Origin: Ypsolopha sequella
Lineage: Eukaryota > Arthropoda > Insecta > Lepidoptera > Ypsolophidae
DNA: 64,000 nucleotides
Direction of reading: 5' to 3'
NCBI GenBank assembly: GCA_934047225.1
Contig: CAKOHE010000005.1
Coordinates: forward strand, 157,501 to 221,500
Shown: piece by piece, positions 33,713 through 44,970 of the stretch
How positions within the stretch are numbered: position 1 is the first letter of the stretch
How the letters are laid out: every line of letters begins with the position of its first letter
The notes under the pieces: generated by a model
The model's database searches: none
Seen by the model: the letters and a program-made list of their open reading frames with translations, nothing else
What the model was told of the DNA's origin: nothing
Program-made: the position numbers and the translations under genes

Positions 33713-34498
33713 CTGGAATAAAAGATATAGACAGTATAGAAGACATATAAATAAGAGCTTAGGACTTCTACATGATTGAAATTTTAATAGAATATTAGAT
33801 AATATAATAGGTTTTGATGGTGGAAGTACGACTTTGTCATGGTTTGAATTCATTTGCATACTTGTGATTCTTTTTCATTTAGCAATTTGTTTGTTTAATG
33901 CGATATGCGAAAAAAATACGGGTGTTTCTTTTCTGTGTATTTCATGAAATACACGGAAAATTATAATAAATTTCTGGTATATGCATTTTGACTATATAAT
34001 CTAGGGTTTTCAAATTGGAAAACATGTTTGGATAAATTTTCCTCGATAGAAATAATTGTTGAAATGAGGTCTTCAAACACACTTTTTCTCCTCGTTTGAC
34101 GAATAGGAACCATATACAGAACTCAAACATATTTTATTAGGTGTGTTTTAACAATATCTAGAGATTTCATATTTGAAATTTTGCTAGCTATTTTAGTTTT
34201 TTTAATAAAAATATAAAACCAACTTTTTTCCCTTTTGCCCTGAATCCGCGATTTTTCGCTTGGAGTGACAGTGACAAAAATAAAATTCGCATAGCCTCTT
34301 AAATCTTTGACTGACGATATATGTGTGCGTCAAGAAGACCTAACAATATGGCAAATTAAAATACATATGTTACAAATTTTTAAGAAAAGTCTCTGTGACA
34401 GACAAACGGACAGACATGAGAGTGATTTAATAAGGGTTCCAAATGACCACTGTTAAGGAGGTTTGAATATGATCAATGATAAATTTTTTTTACGTTAC

Positions 34499-34745
34499 CT
34501 TTTAAAGTTTTGCCTCCGCATTGCACTTCGGTAATACACTCGGCATCGTATTTCATGAGCAAGTTTCGGGTACATTTCATTAAATGTGGAGGGTCCAAAA
34601 TAGTTACTATTTCTCGTCCTTTGTGGTCAAAATAGGGACAATCAGACGTTGATCCTAATATCTCCAATGCTCTGATATTAACTCTGGATAGGTCACAAAC
34701 TGTGGCGACAATTTTGAGACCTGTCTTGGAACATTCATCGATGAC
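34499..34745 (-). CDS. P-type transposase exon 5
   Basis: Starts after 'tgtatttcag' with 'VIDECSKTGLKIVATVCDLS' and ends at 'gtaacg'. It contains 'ILDPPHLMKCTRNLLMK', corresponding to the DxPHLxKxxRN motif of P-type transposases. The join to exon 4 is in phase 0 and the join to exon 6 in phase 1. Confidence 0.88.
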
Positions 34746-35259
34746 CTGAAATACATTTAAAATACAATTAATCTGGTCAAGTGCGAGTAGGACTCACGTC
34801 TTGAAGATTTCGTAGGTACCATTCAAATAGAACAAAAATTACAAACTTATCTTCACCCACAAAATTTATGAAAAAAATTAGAAACAAAACATAATTTTGG
34901 CTTCGATTTTTTATTTAGTATAGTTTTATTTTGTTTATACTTGTATATTGATAGGTAATTTTAATTTTTTATTTAGCTTAATTTTAAATATTATTTAGTT
35001 TTAATTTTTTAATTATTTTAATTAGTCACATTATTTTAATAAATTTCTTGAAATTCATGGCTTAAATAAAAATGACTGTAAGCAAAAAGTTAAAAATTTA
35101 GGTACGTAAACCCTCATGCTATGACACCCCATACGCGACAATAAGAAAACATTATTTTTATTCTCCTTTCTCGTGTATGGGGCCCCCCAGAAAAATAATT
35201 TAATTTAATTTATAATTCAATTCAATTATAATTCAATCAATTCCAACCGAAAGGCGTTA

Positions 35260-35572
35260 TGATCCTGCGGCTGACTACACTTCTGTGTGCATACCGGCGT
35301 ACAGAGAATTTCTCTTCTGAACTAATTACTAGGATGTATAAGAAGCAAAAAAAACTTGGGTGGATGATCCCTACCCCCCACGTTTTCCCAGAATGACGTC
35401 ATTCAAGATGGCCGCCATTACTCTGCTACCGTTCTGTTAAAGTAAGCGTTTTTTGCGAAAACGGTAAGTTTTATTGAAAACATTTTCTGTCAAAAAAGTT
35501 TGGCATGAAATTATCGACAAGTTTGTTTATTAGCATTTTTTTGATAATTCAATGTTACAGTCTAGAAAATGT
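35260..35572. repeat. Left terminal inverted repeat of the XPG/CXC transposon
   Basis: About 310 bp complementary to 38574-38879, nearly identical over the outer 200 bp. Both arms contain the palindrome tgacgtca next to caagatggccgcc. Confidence 0.9.
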
Positions 35573-35704
35573 ATCTTTTTGCATCGAAATTACGAAATAT
35601 TCTCTTTGATGAAAATTTAACACAAATGCCATTGAAAATTGGAAAAATGTTTTTATTAAGACTCGTTTGAGCTGACATACATACCTTATTATTATTATTA
35701 ATGG

Positions 35705-35719
35705 CTTTATAGCTCACGT

Positions 35720-35761
<42 letters not shown>

Positions 35762-35762
35762 T
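35705..35762. repeat. (TA)n microsatellite
   Basis: Uninterrupted 'tatata' run of about 36 bp with degenerate flanks, inside the XPG/CXC transposon 3' to its gene. Confidence 0.9.
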
Positions 35763-35990
35763 TAATACAGTATGCACATTTGCCTTTGCCCAGCAGTGGC
35801 AAAAAAGAAGCTAAATACTTTTCAAAATGCACAATTCCAATCTAGAGTGCGGCCACGACTTCCTCCTCGTGGATTAAGGATATAAACAGTCCGTTGCACG
35901 TGTAAGAAAAGGCATTTTCAATCAAACAGTTTACACCTTGTTTCATCCCCTTATATTGATTGGGATTATATTGAGAATAGGTTTCTGCAA

Positions 35991-37472
35991 TTAACTTGAT
36001 ATCTGTCTGCACTGTCTACCTACACTGTTGCATTTGCAAAACAAACAACATGGAATTTCCGCATCTCTGCACACACAACTTGATGTCGCGCACTTAATAC
36101 ACGTACATGCCCCAATGAAGTCCTCTGGTAACGGATTAATGTACTTTGAAGGCATTAGAACACCATCTGTCCTTTCAAATCCGAACTTAAGTGGATCCAT
36201 TGTTTCTTGCGCTTCATCAAGGCAGTGTATCATCAAATGGGTGTGGAAGAAAGCACGAAGAAGGTGGCCCTGTGCACTGGAACTTGTTGGCGGTAAGTTA
36301 TCAAGAAATACATTTTTCCCATGGAGGTACTTCCAAAGCTGGAACTCATCAAGGGTCTTGCAAGACGAGCATTTTTTTAACAATTGCACTAAGTACTTTT
36401 CGGCAAGTGCCATGATTTTGTCGTGAGCTGGAGATAGCGGTGATGAACCAAACTCTTTCAAATAATGCTCAGGGTTACAGCCGATTGCAGCTTTTTTTGT
36501 TCCGAACTTGCTCGTATAGTCACCACCAGAAAGAGCATGAAGTGCTAGTAGTACATGGTACATATCTTTTCCGACATTTTCAGCTAACATGTGAATAGGT
36601 ATAAGTCTTGTTGTATCACCAACTCCAGTTCTCATCCACATTTCGTTTACTCCTAGGGAGTGAAAACTTTTCCAGTGAAATAGTACCAGGACTAATACGT
36701 CAGTATCAGCACTTACTAATACAATTTTTTTAAACCCTTTCTTTGCCGCATTCTCTGCATGAATCATAATTCGGAAATCTGCTTCTTCTATCATAAATTT
36801 GTCCATGGCAAGTATTGGTTTTGCAACTACATTTTCAATACACGTGCAGCTGGCACAAATCTCGTCTGGTGAACCAGAAAAAACACTTAACACATGAAGT
36901 TGACTAGTAGGTTTGCTTACCATCAAGCATATCAAACTTTGTGTTATATATTGTTGTAGTAAAAGTTTATTTGATGCGGAGGGCCAGAAAGTTTTCATTT
37001 GAACTGGCAGATTAATTTCTGATGATATTTTAGAAAACAATATTACATTATTATTTTGCCTGGATAGACGTTCTGAGTTTTTCGGAGAGTACATTTGGTA
37101 ACTATCAAAGACATGGTCTACTCTGGAAGCACCGGCTGTAAGTAATAGAGTAAACCTACAATAAGAAGAGGCAACATCACCAATTTTTTTTTTTCTTTTG
37201 TTACCACTTTTTTTAAACAGTTCATAACGTCTACGACAAAACAAGTACTTTGATCTGGGTGAAATTTCATTGTTTTTTTCGTCGCTACTCAGACTCTTTT
37301 CTAGTTCATGTGTAAGAGTACTTTTATTGCTTTTCATAAGAAGTCCATTTTCATCAAAGAGCATTGAAACATCAGATAGTTCAAACTGAAACAGACGCTC
37401 CATTTCATACCCACGAACTTGTGCGATCTGAACAATTCTGTTCGAAGCAGATTTAAGTTTTTTTTTGTTCAT
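35991..37472 (-). CDS. XPG-like nuclease domain plus CXC protein of the transposon
   Basis: 493-codon frame. Around residues 229-262 it has 'EEAD' followed 22 residues later by 'SADTDVLVL'. At 316-328 it has 'GGDYTSKFGTKKA'. Together these mirror the acidic I-region and the GxDYxxGxGxxxA turn of XPG/FEN1 nucleases. 'GASRVDHVFDSYQMYS' at 114-129 is typical of a large family of unnamed proteins found near transposons in animals. The last 40 residues hold nine cysteines (456-488) in a tesmin/TSO1 CXC-like pattern, a likely DNA-binding module. The listed ATG is probably internal: coding similarity continues upstream in 37528-37891. It may be the transposase or an accessory nuclease. Confidence 0.7.
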   Translation of the reverse strand: MNKKKLKSASNRIVQIAQVRGYEMERLFQFELSDVSMLFDENGLLMKSNKSTLTHELEKSLSSDEKNNEISPRSKYLFCRRRYELFKKSGNKRKKKIGDVASSYCRFTLLLTAGASRVDHVFDSYQMYSPKNSERLSRQNNNVILFSKISSEINLPVQMKTFWPSASNKLLLQQYITQSLICLMVSKPTSQLHVLSVFSGSPDEICASCTCIENVVAKPILAMDKFMIEEADFRIMIHAENAAKKGFKKIVLVSADTDVLVLVLFHWKSFHSLGVNEMWMRTGVGDTTRLIPIHMLAENVGKDMYHVLLALHALSGGDYTSKFGTKKAAIGCNPEHYLKEFGSSPLSPAHDKIMALAEKYLVQLLKKCSSCKTLDEFQLWKYLHGKNVFLDNLPPTSSSAQGHLLRAFFHTHLMIHCLDEAQETMDPLKFGFERTDGVLMPSKYINPLPEDFIGACTCIKCATSSCVCRDAEIPCCLFCKCNSVGRQCRQISS

Positions 37473-37527
37473 ATTATCTTTTTCTTTTTTACTTGATTGA
37501 TTTTGGGTTTCAAATGTGGGTAATTAC

Positions 37528-37891
37528 GTACGGTTTATTGTGTCCCAGATGCGTGCAGACTTTTCAACATACCGTGTCTCTCTGTAAGTTTCGTATAATT
37601 CAATTCCTAGTTCGCTGACATCCAACAATTTACGTTTTCCTGCGTTACTAAATTATGTAGTGATTTGTTTCCAGATAACTCAAAAGGGTTTTCTCGTTTC
37701 AATACATACTCGACTATAGTTACAACCATACTGTTAGTATGCTCTATCTCACTTTTACGGAGCTCACGGTGTGAGTGTAACTCAGATGTTGTTGAAACAG
37801 ACTGAGTAATTTCTCGATGCAAGTTTGTTGTCTGCAGTAGCTCATGGTAAATTAGATCCGATTGGGCGACAAACTGCTTCTGTTTTGTCAT
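37528..37891 (-). CDS. Upstream exon of the XPG/CXC protein (one frameshift)
   Basis: The frame from 37891 reads 'MTKQKQFVAQSDLIYHELLQ' and includes 'ENPFELSGNKSLHNLVTQ', then breaks at about 37625. In the next frame 'DVSELGIELYETYRETRYVE' follows with 'KSARIWDTINR' and a donor-like 'acgtaatt' near 37528. It precedes the main frame by only about 55 bp, so either a very short intron or further breakage separates them. It probably supplies the N-terminus. Confidence 0.6.
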
Positions 37892-38573
37892 TCCAATTAC
37901 ACCAGATGATCCTTTTTGTCATCTATTAATCGTTTGCTCAAGTGCCATATACGTTAGACGGATAAACTAGCTCATAGAAAACGAGAAACCAACCAATTAT
38001 TCAATCATTATTGAAAACTGACACTAGATGGACTTTTGACTAGATTGATTACCGTGGCATCCATGGACGTAAGATCGGATTTTCTTTGACCACTTTGTAG
38101 GTAGAGCATCGAAGTAAAGTAGAGATATTGCAGTGAAAATGCGTTCCTTACGGAGTATGTGGTTACACATTGAACGATAGAGTTCAAAAAAATATTGTTG
38201 CGGCCTGAAAAGAGATGTAGTGACTAGAATTGGAAAAGGAATGCTTCTTTGGTTTAGGCATGAAGAGAGTATGAATAAAAGTAGTGTAACGAAAGAAATT
38301 ACTGGTGCGCAAGTGGAAAGTAAAGCTCGACATGGCTGCCTACGTATGGCGACATACTGATGAATAAATAACCCGGTATAGAAGTGCTTATATGAATAAA
38401 TTGGTGGAGGTGGAAAAATTGAAAGAGGTGTGTCAGGTTCATATCAGATAATATGTAGTCTCTGTATATCCTTCTGCAGAGTTACCCCTTACCCTTGGGT
38501 ATTACATAAATAATGTTGTGTTAAAATTAAGATATCAAATATTTTATGTCATAAAATATAGAAAAGTGTTTTT

Positions 38574-38879
38574 TCTAGACTAATGCTTTGAAGTATCAAA
38601 AAAATGCTAAAAACAAACTTGTAGACAATTTCATGCCAAACATTAAAAAGTGATCTTTTTTTCGATAAAGATTACCGTTTTCGCAAAAAACCCTTACTTT
38701 AACAGAACGGTAGCGGAGTAATGGCGGCCATCTTGAATGACGTCATTCTGGGAAAACGTGGGGGGTAGGGATCATCCACCCAAGTTTTTTTTGCTTCTTA
38801 TACATCCTAGTAATTAGTTCAGAAGAGAAAATCTCTATACGCCGGTATGCACACAGAAGTGTTGTCAGCCGCTGGATCA
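38574..38879. repeat. Right terminal inverted repeat of the XPG/CXC transposon
   Basis: Complement of 35260-35572. It includes the mirrored ggcggccatcttg and tgacgtca (38738-38745). It ends ggatca before tta. Confidence 0.9.
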
Positions 38880-38882
38880 TTA

Positions 38883-39030
38883 GATATCGTAGGCCGACCT
38901 CGTGCCCGGTGGACCGATGACCTGAAGGACTTTGCGGGTAGCGGCTGAATGAGGATAACGCAGGACGCCGCGATATATTGGAAATACCTATGTACAGCAG
39001 TGGACGAACACAGGCTGATGGATGGATGGA
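38883..39030 (+). pseudogene. LINE ORF2 C-terminal remnant
   Basis: The plus-strand reading 'VGRPRARWTDDLKDFAGSG' then, after a stop, 'DAAIYWKYLCTAVDEHRLM' matches the ending of lepidopteran endonuclease/reverse transcriptases (GRPxxRWxDDL...AVDEHRLM). It lies between the transposon end and the donor site of P-type exon 4. Confidence 0.75.
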
Positions 39031-39048
39031 AGATAAATTTATTCTTAC

Positions 39049-39779
39049 CTCTTTTATGATAACAGCAAGTCTGTCAGCTGTGACCGATTTGCTTGAAAAA
39101 TAGTGAGCGATAGGCTGTTTAAATTTCTTTCTTATACCAGCGACCATAAAAACCAAGGCATTTGATGCTCCTTCACGAGTTCTACCATGTTTGCCGTGGT
39201 CTTGGTAGCCTTCTATGAGGTCGAGTTTCTCGTTGTATTGTAAATGTTTCCTCAGAGACATTTCATCGAACATGAGTGTACAAACGTTTTCATCTTGCGT
39301 TTGTTCTTTAGCCATATTTTTCAAACTGGCAAGCACCTGTTCATTAACGCCTGTTCTCAAAGGTACCCTATTTAGCAGCTTATTCAATGTGGATTGGGAT
39401 GGGAAACAGTACAACCTTCTTAGCAGTATATAACACGCAGGTGATTTCTTAAAGAGACCGAGCGCTATGATCTTTTGATCTAGAGTCCATCTTCTGCCTT
39501 TAAGTTTTCTTCCGCAATTTGTCAACTGACTTTGCAATAATAACGCAAAGGAACTGCTTATATTCATGCGCAATAAATTGTTTAAATTCTCGCTTTCACA
39601 CAATTTGTTCAGGGCATGGGACTTTTTGAAATTTTTGTATTTAATTCGCAGCCGAGACAGTTCCTTTAAATACATTTTTTTCTCTCTCTTGGATTAAAAT
39701 CCTTTAATGACTTAACATCGAGGTCCTTCAGAATGCCCCGGCGTTTGTTTTTGGAACCTTTTGGCGATGTAGTAGTTTC
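39049..39779 (-). CDS. P-type transposase exon 4 (catalytic core)
   Basis: Begins after 'tatactttcag' at 39779 with 'ETTTSPKGSKNKRRG'. The frame breaks at an A7 run near 39680 and resumes as 'YLKELSRLRIKYKNFKKS'. It contains 'RRWTLDQKIIALGLFKKSP' and 'LMFDEMSLRKHL' with the FDEM acidic motif of the RNase H-like core, then 'ALVFMVAGIRKKFKQPIAHY'. It ends at 'AAAGAG|gtaaga' in phase 0. The open frame running past the donor into the LINE scrap and inverted repeat is not part of the protein. Confidence 0.85.
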
Positions 39780-40140
39780 CTGAAAGTATAAAAAAAAAAC
39801 TGAATTTTTTATGTAATACTAGCCGATTATTGATTTAACATAAAAGTTACAAAAATGTTTGCATATTAATGTACCCTGACCTAGATAAATATGGATCGCA
39901 AGGTACAATTCCATATTTTAAAGTCTTATTTGTAAAACTTTACTTGTAAGTCACATCAGTTTTAATGTCTAAATGTTTGTTTTTATTTACTGAAATACTT
40001 TTGTTGCAAAAATAAATACTATGAAGTAAAGTTAAACAAGTCTATTAAAAATAAGAACATCTATGATCTTTACCGCACTTGACCGGTTTTTTTACTTATT
40101 AGTTACATCAGTAGATACCAGGTACATCGGTGTAACTTAT

Positions 40141-40497
40141 TTTTCAATGCATGTGCTCGTAAAGGCCCACTTTTTATGCATCAAAACCGAACAAAAAGTC
40201 GATTATTTTGCCCTAGGGCTTTATTATTATTATTTTTTTTAATTTATTTACAATGGTTGGCTAACCTGCAGATTTTCCTGTGTACCATAGACGTTATACT
40301 TTTTTTTTCCACTGTTTAACGGCTCTGGATACAGTCCTTTTGAGCCAATTATAATTTAAAGTTCACAAGATTATATTTGTTTTCATTTCCTCACACATGC
40401 ATTGAAAAATGTAGTATGATACACGGGCGTAAAAGCAATAAATTACTTATTTATTCCTTAATTTATTCCTTTGCGCCCTTGTAGCATAAACTACTAT
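40141..40497. repeat. Duplicated repeat with short inverted ends, copy 1
   Basis: Near-identical to 42001-42386. It begins 'ttttcaatgcatgtgctcg', and 'cacatgcattgaaaaa' appears at 40395 as an inverted copy of the start. It is followed in both copies by 'acacgggcgtaaaagcaata' and 'ttgcgcccttgta'. Non-coding. Confidence 0.8.
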
Positions 40498-40526
40498 TTG
40501 TGGTTATACTACGTAAGATAAAATAC

Positions 40527-40607
40527 CTGTGATGATCTAAATCGTGTAGGATGTAATTCTGCTGATGTTGACGGCTGATCTTCAGGCAGGGCAAGAGGAT
40601 TTGGTAC
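40527..40607 (-). CDS. P-type transposase short exon 3, copy C
   Basis: 81 nt between 'ttttttag' and 'gtattt', reading 'VPNPLALPEDQPSTSAELHP' then 'TRFRSSQ'. It is homologous to the exons at 48475 and 52038, but shorter and diverged. It is the copy nearest exon 4 and is a whole number of codons, so it could be spliced in without a phase change. Confidence 0.65.
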
Positions 40608-41159
40608 CTAAAAAAAGAAACAATATTTATTAATTTAAATTAATATTTTGCTCCAAAATTAAAGAAATCTCATTATTGAGATAATCACACCACTGTACAC
40701 ACATGACCTCTTTTACATGTTTATTTGTATTGAATTTTTCTAATATAAATTAAATTAAGTTTACTCTTGACATTACTGGGTGTTAAGATGATGTTGCTGA
40801 AGCCGGAAATTGGAGATAGTACTTATGGGCGCAGGTGACTAGCCCTACAAATATTATCTGTAATTTGCGCTGCACGCGACACTAGCGCTTACGGTTTTGT
40901 TCGGAACTAACAACAAGATTTGAATTTCGCGCTATGGCGATACTAGCGCTTACTTACGTTTTGTTTGGAACTAACAAGTCACTGCTCAGTTCCTATTTTA
41001 TACTTTAATAATAATTATGATTATATTTCTAATTCACATAATAGCTTGTAAACTTATATAAATACGATTTTATTTTGTCAATATCCAAAGAATTCATTCA
41101 GAAGAATCAAGATATTATAACTTTATTAGGAACTATTTTGTGCTTGTGATGAATAATTG

Positions 41160-41736
41160 CCCCGCGTTCCGAAATAGAATTATTTCGCTAAAATCGATTA
41201 CGAATGAATGAGGTGAATGGCTAATAATCCATGAGTGAAGCAAATGCGTTCATTCATTCGTATGACTTTCATGGCTCATGCGACGGAGGTGAGGCGATGT
41301 GAGCGTTGAACGGAATGGAATGTCAAAAATTGTTTTCGCTCCATTATTTCAGCAGTTCAGATCAGACAAACCATAGTATATGTTTTATTCGGCCATGAGA
41401 GAAACAAATAAAAAGTCGTGTGGAACTTTTCGTCGAAAAGGAAGAATTTATATGTATATATATTTTTTCGTCGCTATCTGAGTCTACGTTAAAGAACAGT
41501 GCTACAAACTCTTCTTGTTCCATCACGAATCACGGCACTTTGACGAAATAAAATCAAATAATCTTATTGTATTTTGTGATAAGAGGTTATGGTTAAGATG
41601 TATCTTTTTTAATGCGGTCCGAATCATAAGCTATCTTTCACATCGTTTGCTAGCTCACAAATTACGGACCAGTCATCGCTCACACTTTAATTCATTCATA
41701 GCTTTTATCTATGTAATTCTATTACGGACCGCAGGG
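41160..41736. mobile_element. MITE family B, copy 1 (577 bp, ttg duplication)
   Basis: The ends 'ccccgcgttccgaaatagaa' and 'attacggaccgcaggg' form imperfect inverted repeats, flanked by ttg on both sides (41157-41159 and 41737-41739). The same family is at 59106-59203. Non-coding. The 3-bp duplication suggests a PIF/Harbinger-like parent. Confidence 0.7.
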
Positions 41737-42000
41737 TTGATATCTCTAAGTAACTCCAACAGATTAATGTTTTTGTTATGAAAATATCTAAGGATGATTT
41801 AAATACTTAATAGTTTATTTGTTATTGCCTTAAAATAGCGTTTTACTTTAAATGTTAATATTTTGTATTCAGCCAGTCAGAAGTATCCAGTCGGGGCAGC
41901 GCCCCCACAGCGGCTGGTGGCAGCCGATAGAACTTTTTGGTGTTGTTGTTGTTGTGAAGGAATGGTGAATTAATAATGTGGATTTATTGTTTTAAAAGTT

Positions 42001-42386
42001 TTTTCAATGCATGTGCTCGTAAAGGCCCACTTTTTATGCATCAAAACCGAACAAAAAGTCGATTATTTTGCCCTAGGGCTTTATTATTATTTTTATTTTT
42101 TTATTTATTTACAATGGTTGGCTAACCTGCAGCCTTTCCTGTGTACCATAGACGTTATACTTTTTTTTCCACTGTTTAACGTCTCTGGATACAGTACTTT
42201 TGAGCCAATTATAATCTAAAGTTCACAAGATTACATTTGTTTTCATTTCCTCACACTATGCATTGAAAAATTTGGTATGATACACGGGCGTAAAAGCAAT
42301 AAATTACTCGGTTACGTTTAAAACACTCGCTACGCTCATGCTCGTAATTTATTGCTTTGCGCCCTTGTACCATAAACTACTATTAG
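42001..42386. repeat. Duplicated repeat with short inverted ends, copy 2
   Basis: Second copy of 40141-40497. It additionally shows a hairpin near its right end: 'agcaataaattac' (42295) pairs with 'gtaatttattgct' (42344). Confidence 0.8.
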
Positions 42387-42664
42387 AAGCCCCTGCCGGA
42401 TCTAGGTGAACTATTAAGTTCTACCGAGCCTGACTTACTCACCTCGTGCCATAGTATCTGTAAAGGTTACGAAGTGACATTAAATTGTGCCTTTTTGTAA
42501 AAAACTATCATCTTTTATTGCTTGAGTGAAAATGAAGGAGACCCCGAAGTGCGTTCATTAAATAGCCCTGGGCTGGGTAGGAACACTGGGGTTGTAACGC
42601 TGAGTTTTTGAACGGGTTTCGTCGTGTAGCGACACTCCAAACGTCAGTTGTCATTTTTGCATTA

Positions 42665-43720
42665 TATTTAGTACTAGCTTTTGCCCGCAGCTTCGCCCGC
42701 GTGGATTTAGTTTTTTGTAGTTTAAAATGATTTCTTGATCTCTTGTTTGATTCTCAGGCTTTGTCGCGGCCGAAGGCCGAGCTACGTTTCCTCACGAAAT
42801 AATTTCTCGATCACTTATTTGATTCCCAGGTAAAATTTGTAAATTCATAATTGAAAATTTAGGAAAATTCTGAACGAAATTATAATTTTTTTCTCTGAAT
42901 TAAACTTCGGTTAGTGTGTTAACAGTTTGAAACACAATATTTTTTTCTTAAATATATTAAATCCTTAAACCCAACCCTAGTAACAGAAGCAAAATTTCAG
43001 CTCTATAACTTTAAAGCAACTGAATTCGAAAAATATTTTTGTCCTTATGGAATGATTTTCCGAATACCCTGAAAAATGTCATCTTAATTTCTAAAGTATC
43101 TTTGGTGGTCTTTGGCGAGGCCGAAGTCCGAGCCGCTTTTCCAAACGAAACTATTTTTTGTTCTTTGAAATGTCCTTTGCTAAAGTGTTTTTGTTCAGGC
43201 CGTAGGCCGAGCCGCGTTTCCGAACGAAATTATTTTTTACTTTTATTTGATTCGATTTTATTCATTAGAGATATCCCACGCATAGCTCGCTCCATAGCTC
43301 CTTAAGCGACCTTAAGTCGGTGGATCAAGCCCTTGGTAAGAGATAACTTATCAGTTAAATACTTTTGCCTTTAAGCACTGCGGAAAGTCATCGACATAAT
43401 CTGCCGAATCAGTAAGTTGAAGTGGCAGTGGGTAGGCCCATATTTGTCGCCGACGTGATTGCCGTTGGAGCCAAAAGGCCTAGAATGGACACCACGTGCA
43501 GCAAAGCGTAGCCTAGACCGACCTCGTGCCTGCTGGCCCGGCGGACTTCGGTAGTGGCTGGATGAGCATGACGGAGGAGCGCCAAGAGTGGAAAAATTTT
43601 AGAAAGGCCTATTTCCAGCAGTAAACGAACACAGGCTGATGGATGGCTAGATGTTTTATCCCCAGATAAAGTGTCTTTGGCGAGGTCGAAGGCGTATCAG
43701 CGTTTCTGAACGGAAAAAGC
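42665..43720. repeat. Lepidopteran GC-box repeats
   Basis: Contains 'tagcttttgcccgcagcttc' (42675) and four degenerate copies of 'ggccgaaggccgagc.cgtttcc.aacgaaa' near 42767, 43118, 43198 and 43688, separated by AT-rich spacers. No coding sequence apart from the LINE scrap at 43385-43645. Confidence 0.55.
43385..43645 (+). pseudogene. LINE ORF2 C-terminal remnant
   Basis: The plus-strand reading 'KVIDIICRISKLKWQWVG' and later 'DRPRACWPGGL' with a 'VNEHRLM'-type end follows the same LINE family as 38883 and 57134. It contains stops. Inactive fragment. Confidence 0.65.
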
Positions 43721-43848
43721 ACGATTGCTTATAAAATTTGTTGTCGCACGTTTACTAATTCAAAAATGATTTTCAATAAGTTCCGTATTGAGTCCGCGTA
43801 GTAGATTGTAGCCGTAAGTACGCTAATTATTCCTGTTATATTTGACGA

Positions 43849-44593
43849 AAAACCGGTCAAGTGCGAATCAGACTCGCGTACCTAGGTTTCGTAATTCGAC
43901 AGTTTTGGGAACAGAAAATTTTATTTGGTCTTTTTTTTCGTGAATTTCTCAATTTTTTTTTCTGTAATCTTTACGTAAGCATTTATTGCCGTGGTTTTTT
44001 TTTTTTTTACATTTTTCGATTCACCAGTTTTGGAGATAAGGGAAGGGACATACATTTTTTGTGGTTTTCTGAGGATTTATCGAAATAGATGCAAGTAAAT
44101 TATCAAAACTGTATATTTTTACAATCGACTTTTTAATACCTATATTGTATTAAAAAAATATGTATAAATTTATTTAACTTCATTTTTATTTTTCATTTGT
44201 ATTAAAAAAAAAACGCTATAATTATCCTGTAATTGGCCAGTTATGACCTATAATCGGGGTGGGTACATAATTTTTTTTTGTGGTATTTCGACGATTTCTT
44301 GAAAAAGGTGCAAGTTAATATAGCCAAATTATATAATTTTATAATCAGCTCCTTAATACTTATAATTTGATACCCATATTGTGGTTTTAGGAATAATTTT
44401 TTTTTTCCTCTTTTGTGCAAAATTATAAGTCTTTGTCTTTAACAGTGCTAAAGTTATGAGGCTGTGACATACGGATGGATGGACAACGGAATCTCACCGT
44501 TAAAGTTCCAAAAATGTCAAAATTAAATTTTCTATTCGCAAAACTGTCGAATTACGGACGACTTGCGAGTCTGACTCGCACTTGACCGTTTTT
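43849..44593. mobile_element. 745-bp inverted-repeat element
   Basis: The left end 'aaaccggtcaagtgcgaatc' and right end 'gcgagtctgactcgcacttg' belong to inverted repeats of about 65 bp (they also share 'cgtaattcgacagttttg'). The interior is AT-rich with poly-T runs. The end sequence is one of the commonest repeat motifs in lepidopteran genomes. Non-coding. Confidence 0.75.
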
Positions 44594-44877
44594 CTTTTTT
44601 TTGGTACCATTTTTTTGTACTTTGCGCTTGTGCAAATTTAAAGGAGCTTGTGCTTGAGCTTGTGTAAAACACTTCACTTTTCTAAAGAAATTTGTCACCC
44701 CATTGCCATCCCAAGGGAACTGATTTATGGGATAAAAAGTAGCCTATGTGCTATTCCAGGCCCAGAACTACGTTTGTGCAAATTTTCAGACCAATCGGTT
44801 CGGTAGTTACGGCGTGAAGGAGTAACAAACATCCATACATCCATCCAAACTTTCGCATTTATAATATTAGTGGGATA

Positions 44878-44970
44878 ATAACGTTGAGAGGACCCCCTCT
44901 GTACTAAATTTAACGTAAGTATATCAACTATAACGTTGAGAAGACCCCCTCGGTACAAAAATTAACGTCA
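44878..44970. repeat. Two tandem copies of a 45-bp segment
   Basis: 'ataacgttgagaggacccc' at 44878 and 'ataacgttgagaagacccc' at 44931, each followed by 'ctc.gtac.aaa.ttaacgt'. Non-coding. Confidence 0.7.

Larger units (their letters stand above)
35260..38879 (-). mobile_element. 3.6-kb DNA transposon with about 300-bp inverted repeats and an XPG-like/CXC protein
   Basis: Ends read tgatcc[t/a]gcggctgac on both sides. The inverted repeats run about 35260-35572 and 38574-38879 with high identity. The possible 3-bp target duplication is tta (35257-35259 and 38880-38882). The interior encodes a minus-strand protein with XPG/FEN1-like active-site motifs and a C-terminal tesmin/TSO1-type cysteine cluster. 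It lies in the intron between exons 4 and 5 of the P-type gene. A nuclease of XPG type and a 3-4 bp duplication are described for the Academ superfamily, so an Academ-like element is my leading idea. The assignment is not proven. Confidence 0.75.

Noticed and set aside
38743..39048. C-terminal extension of P exon 4 frame to 38743
   Set aside because: The frame passes a strong donor (gtaagaat) and then reads LINE scrap and transposon terminal repeat in antisense.
39215..39433. Plus-strand frames opposite P exon 4, and 36028-36426 opposite the XPG-like gene
   Set aside because: Antisense shadows of better supported minus-strand genes.
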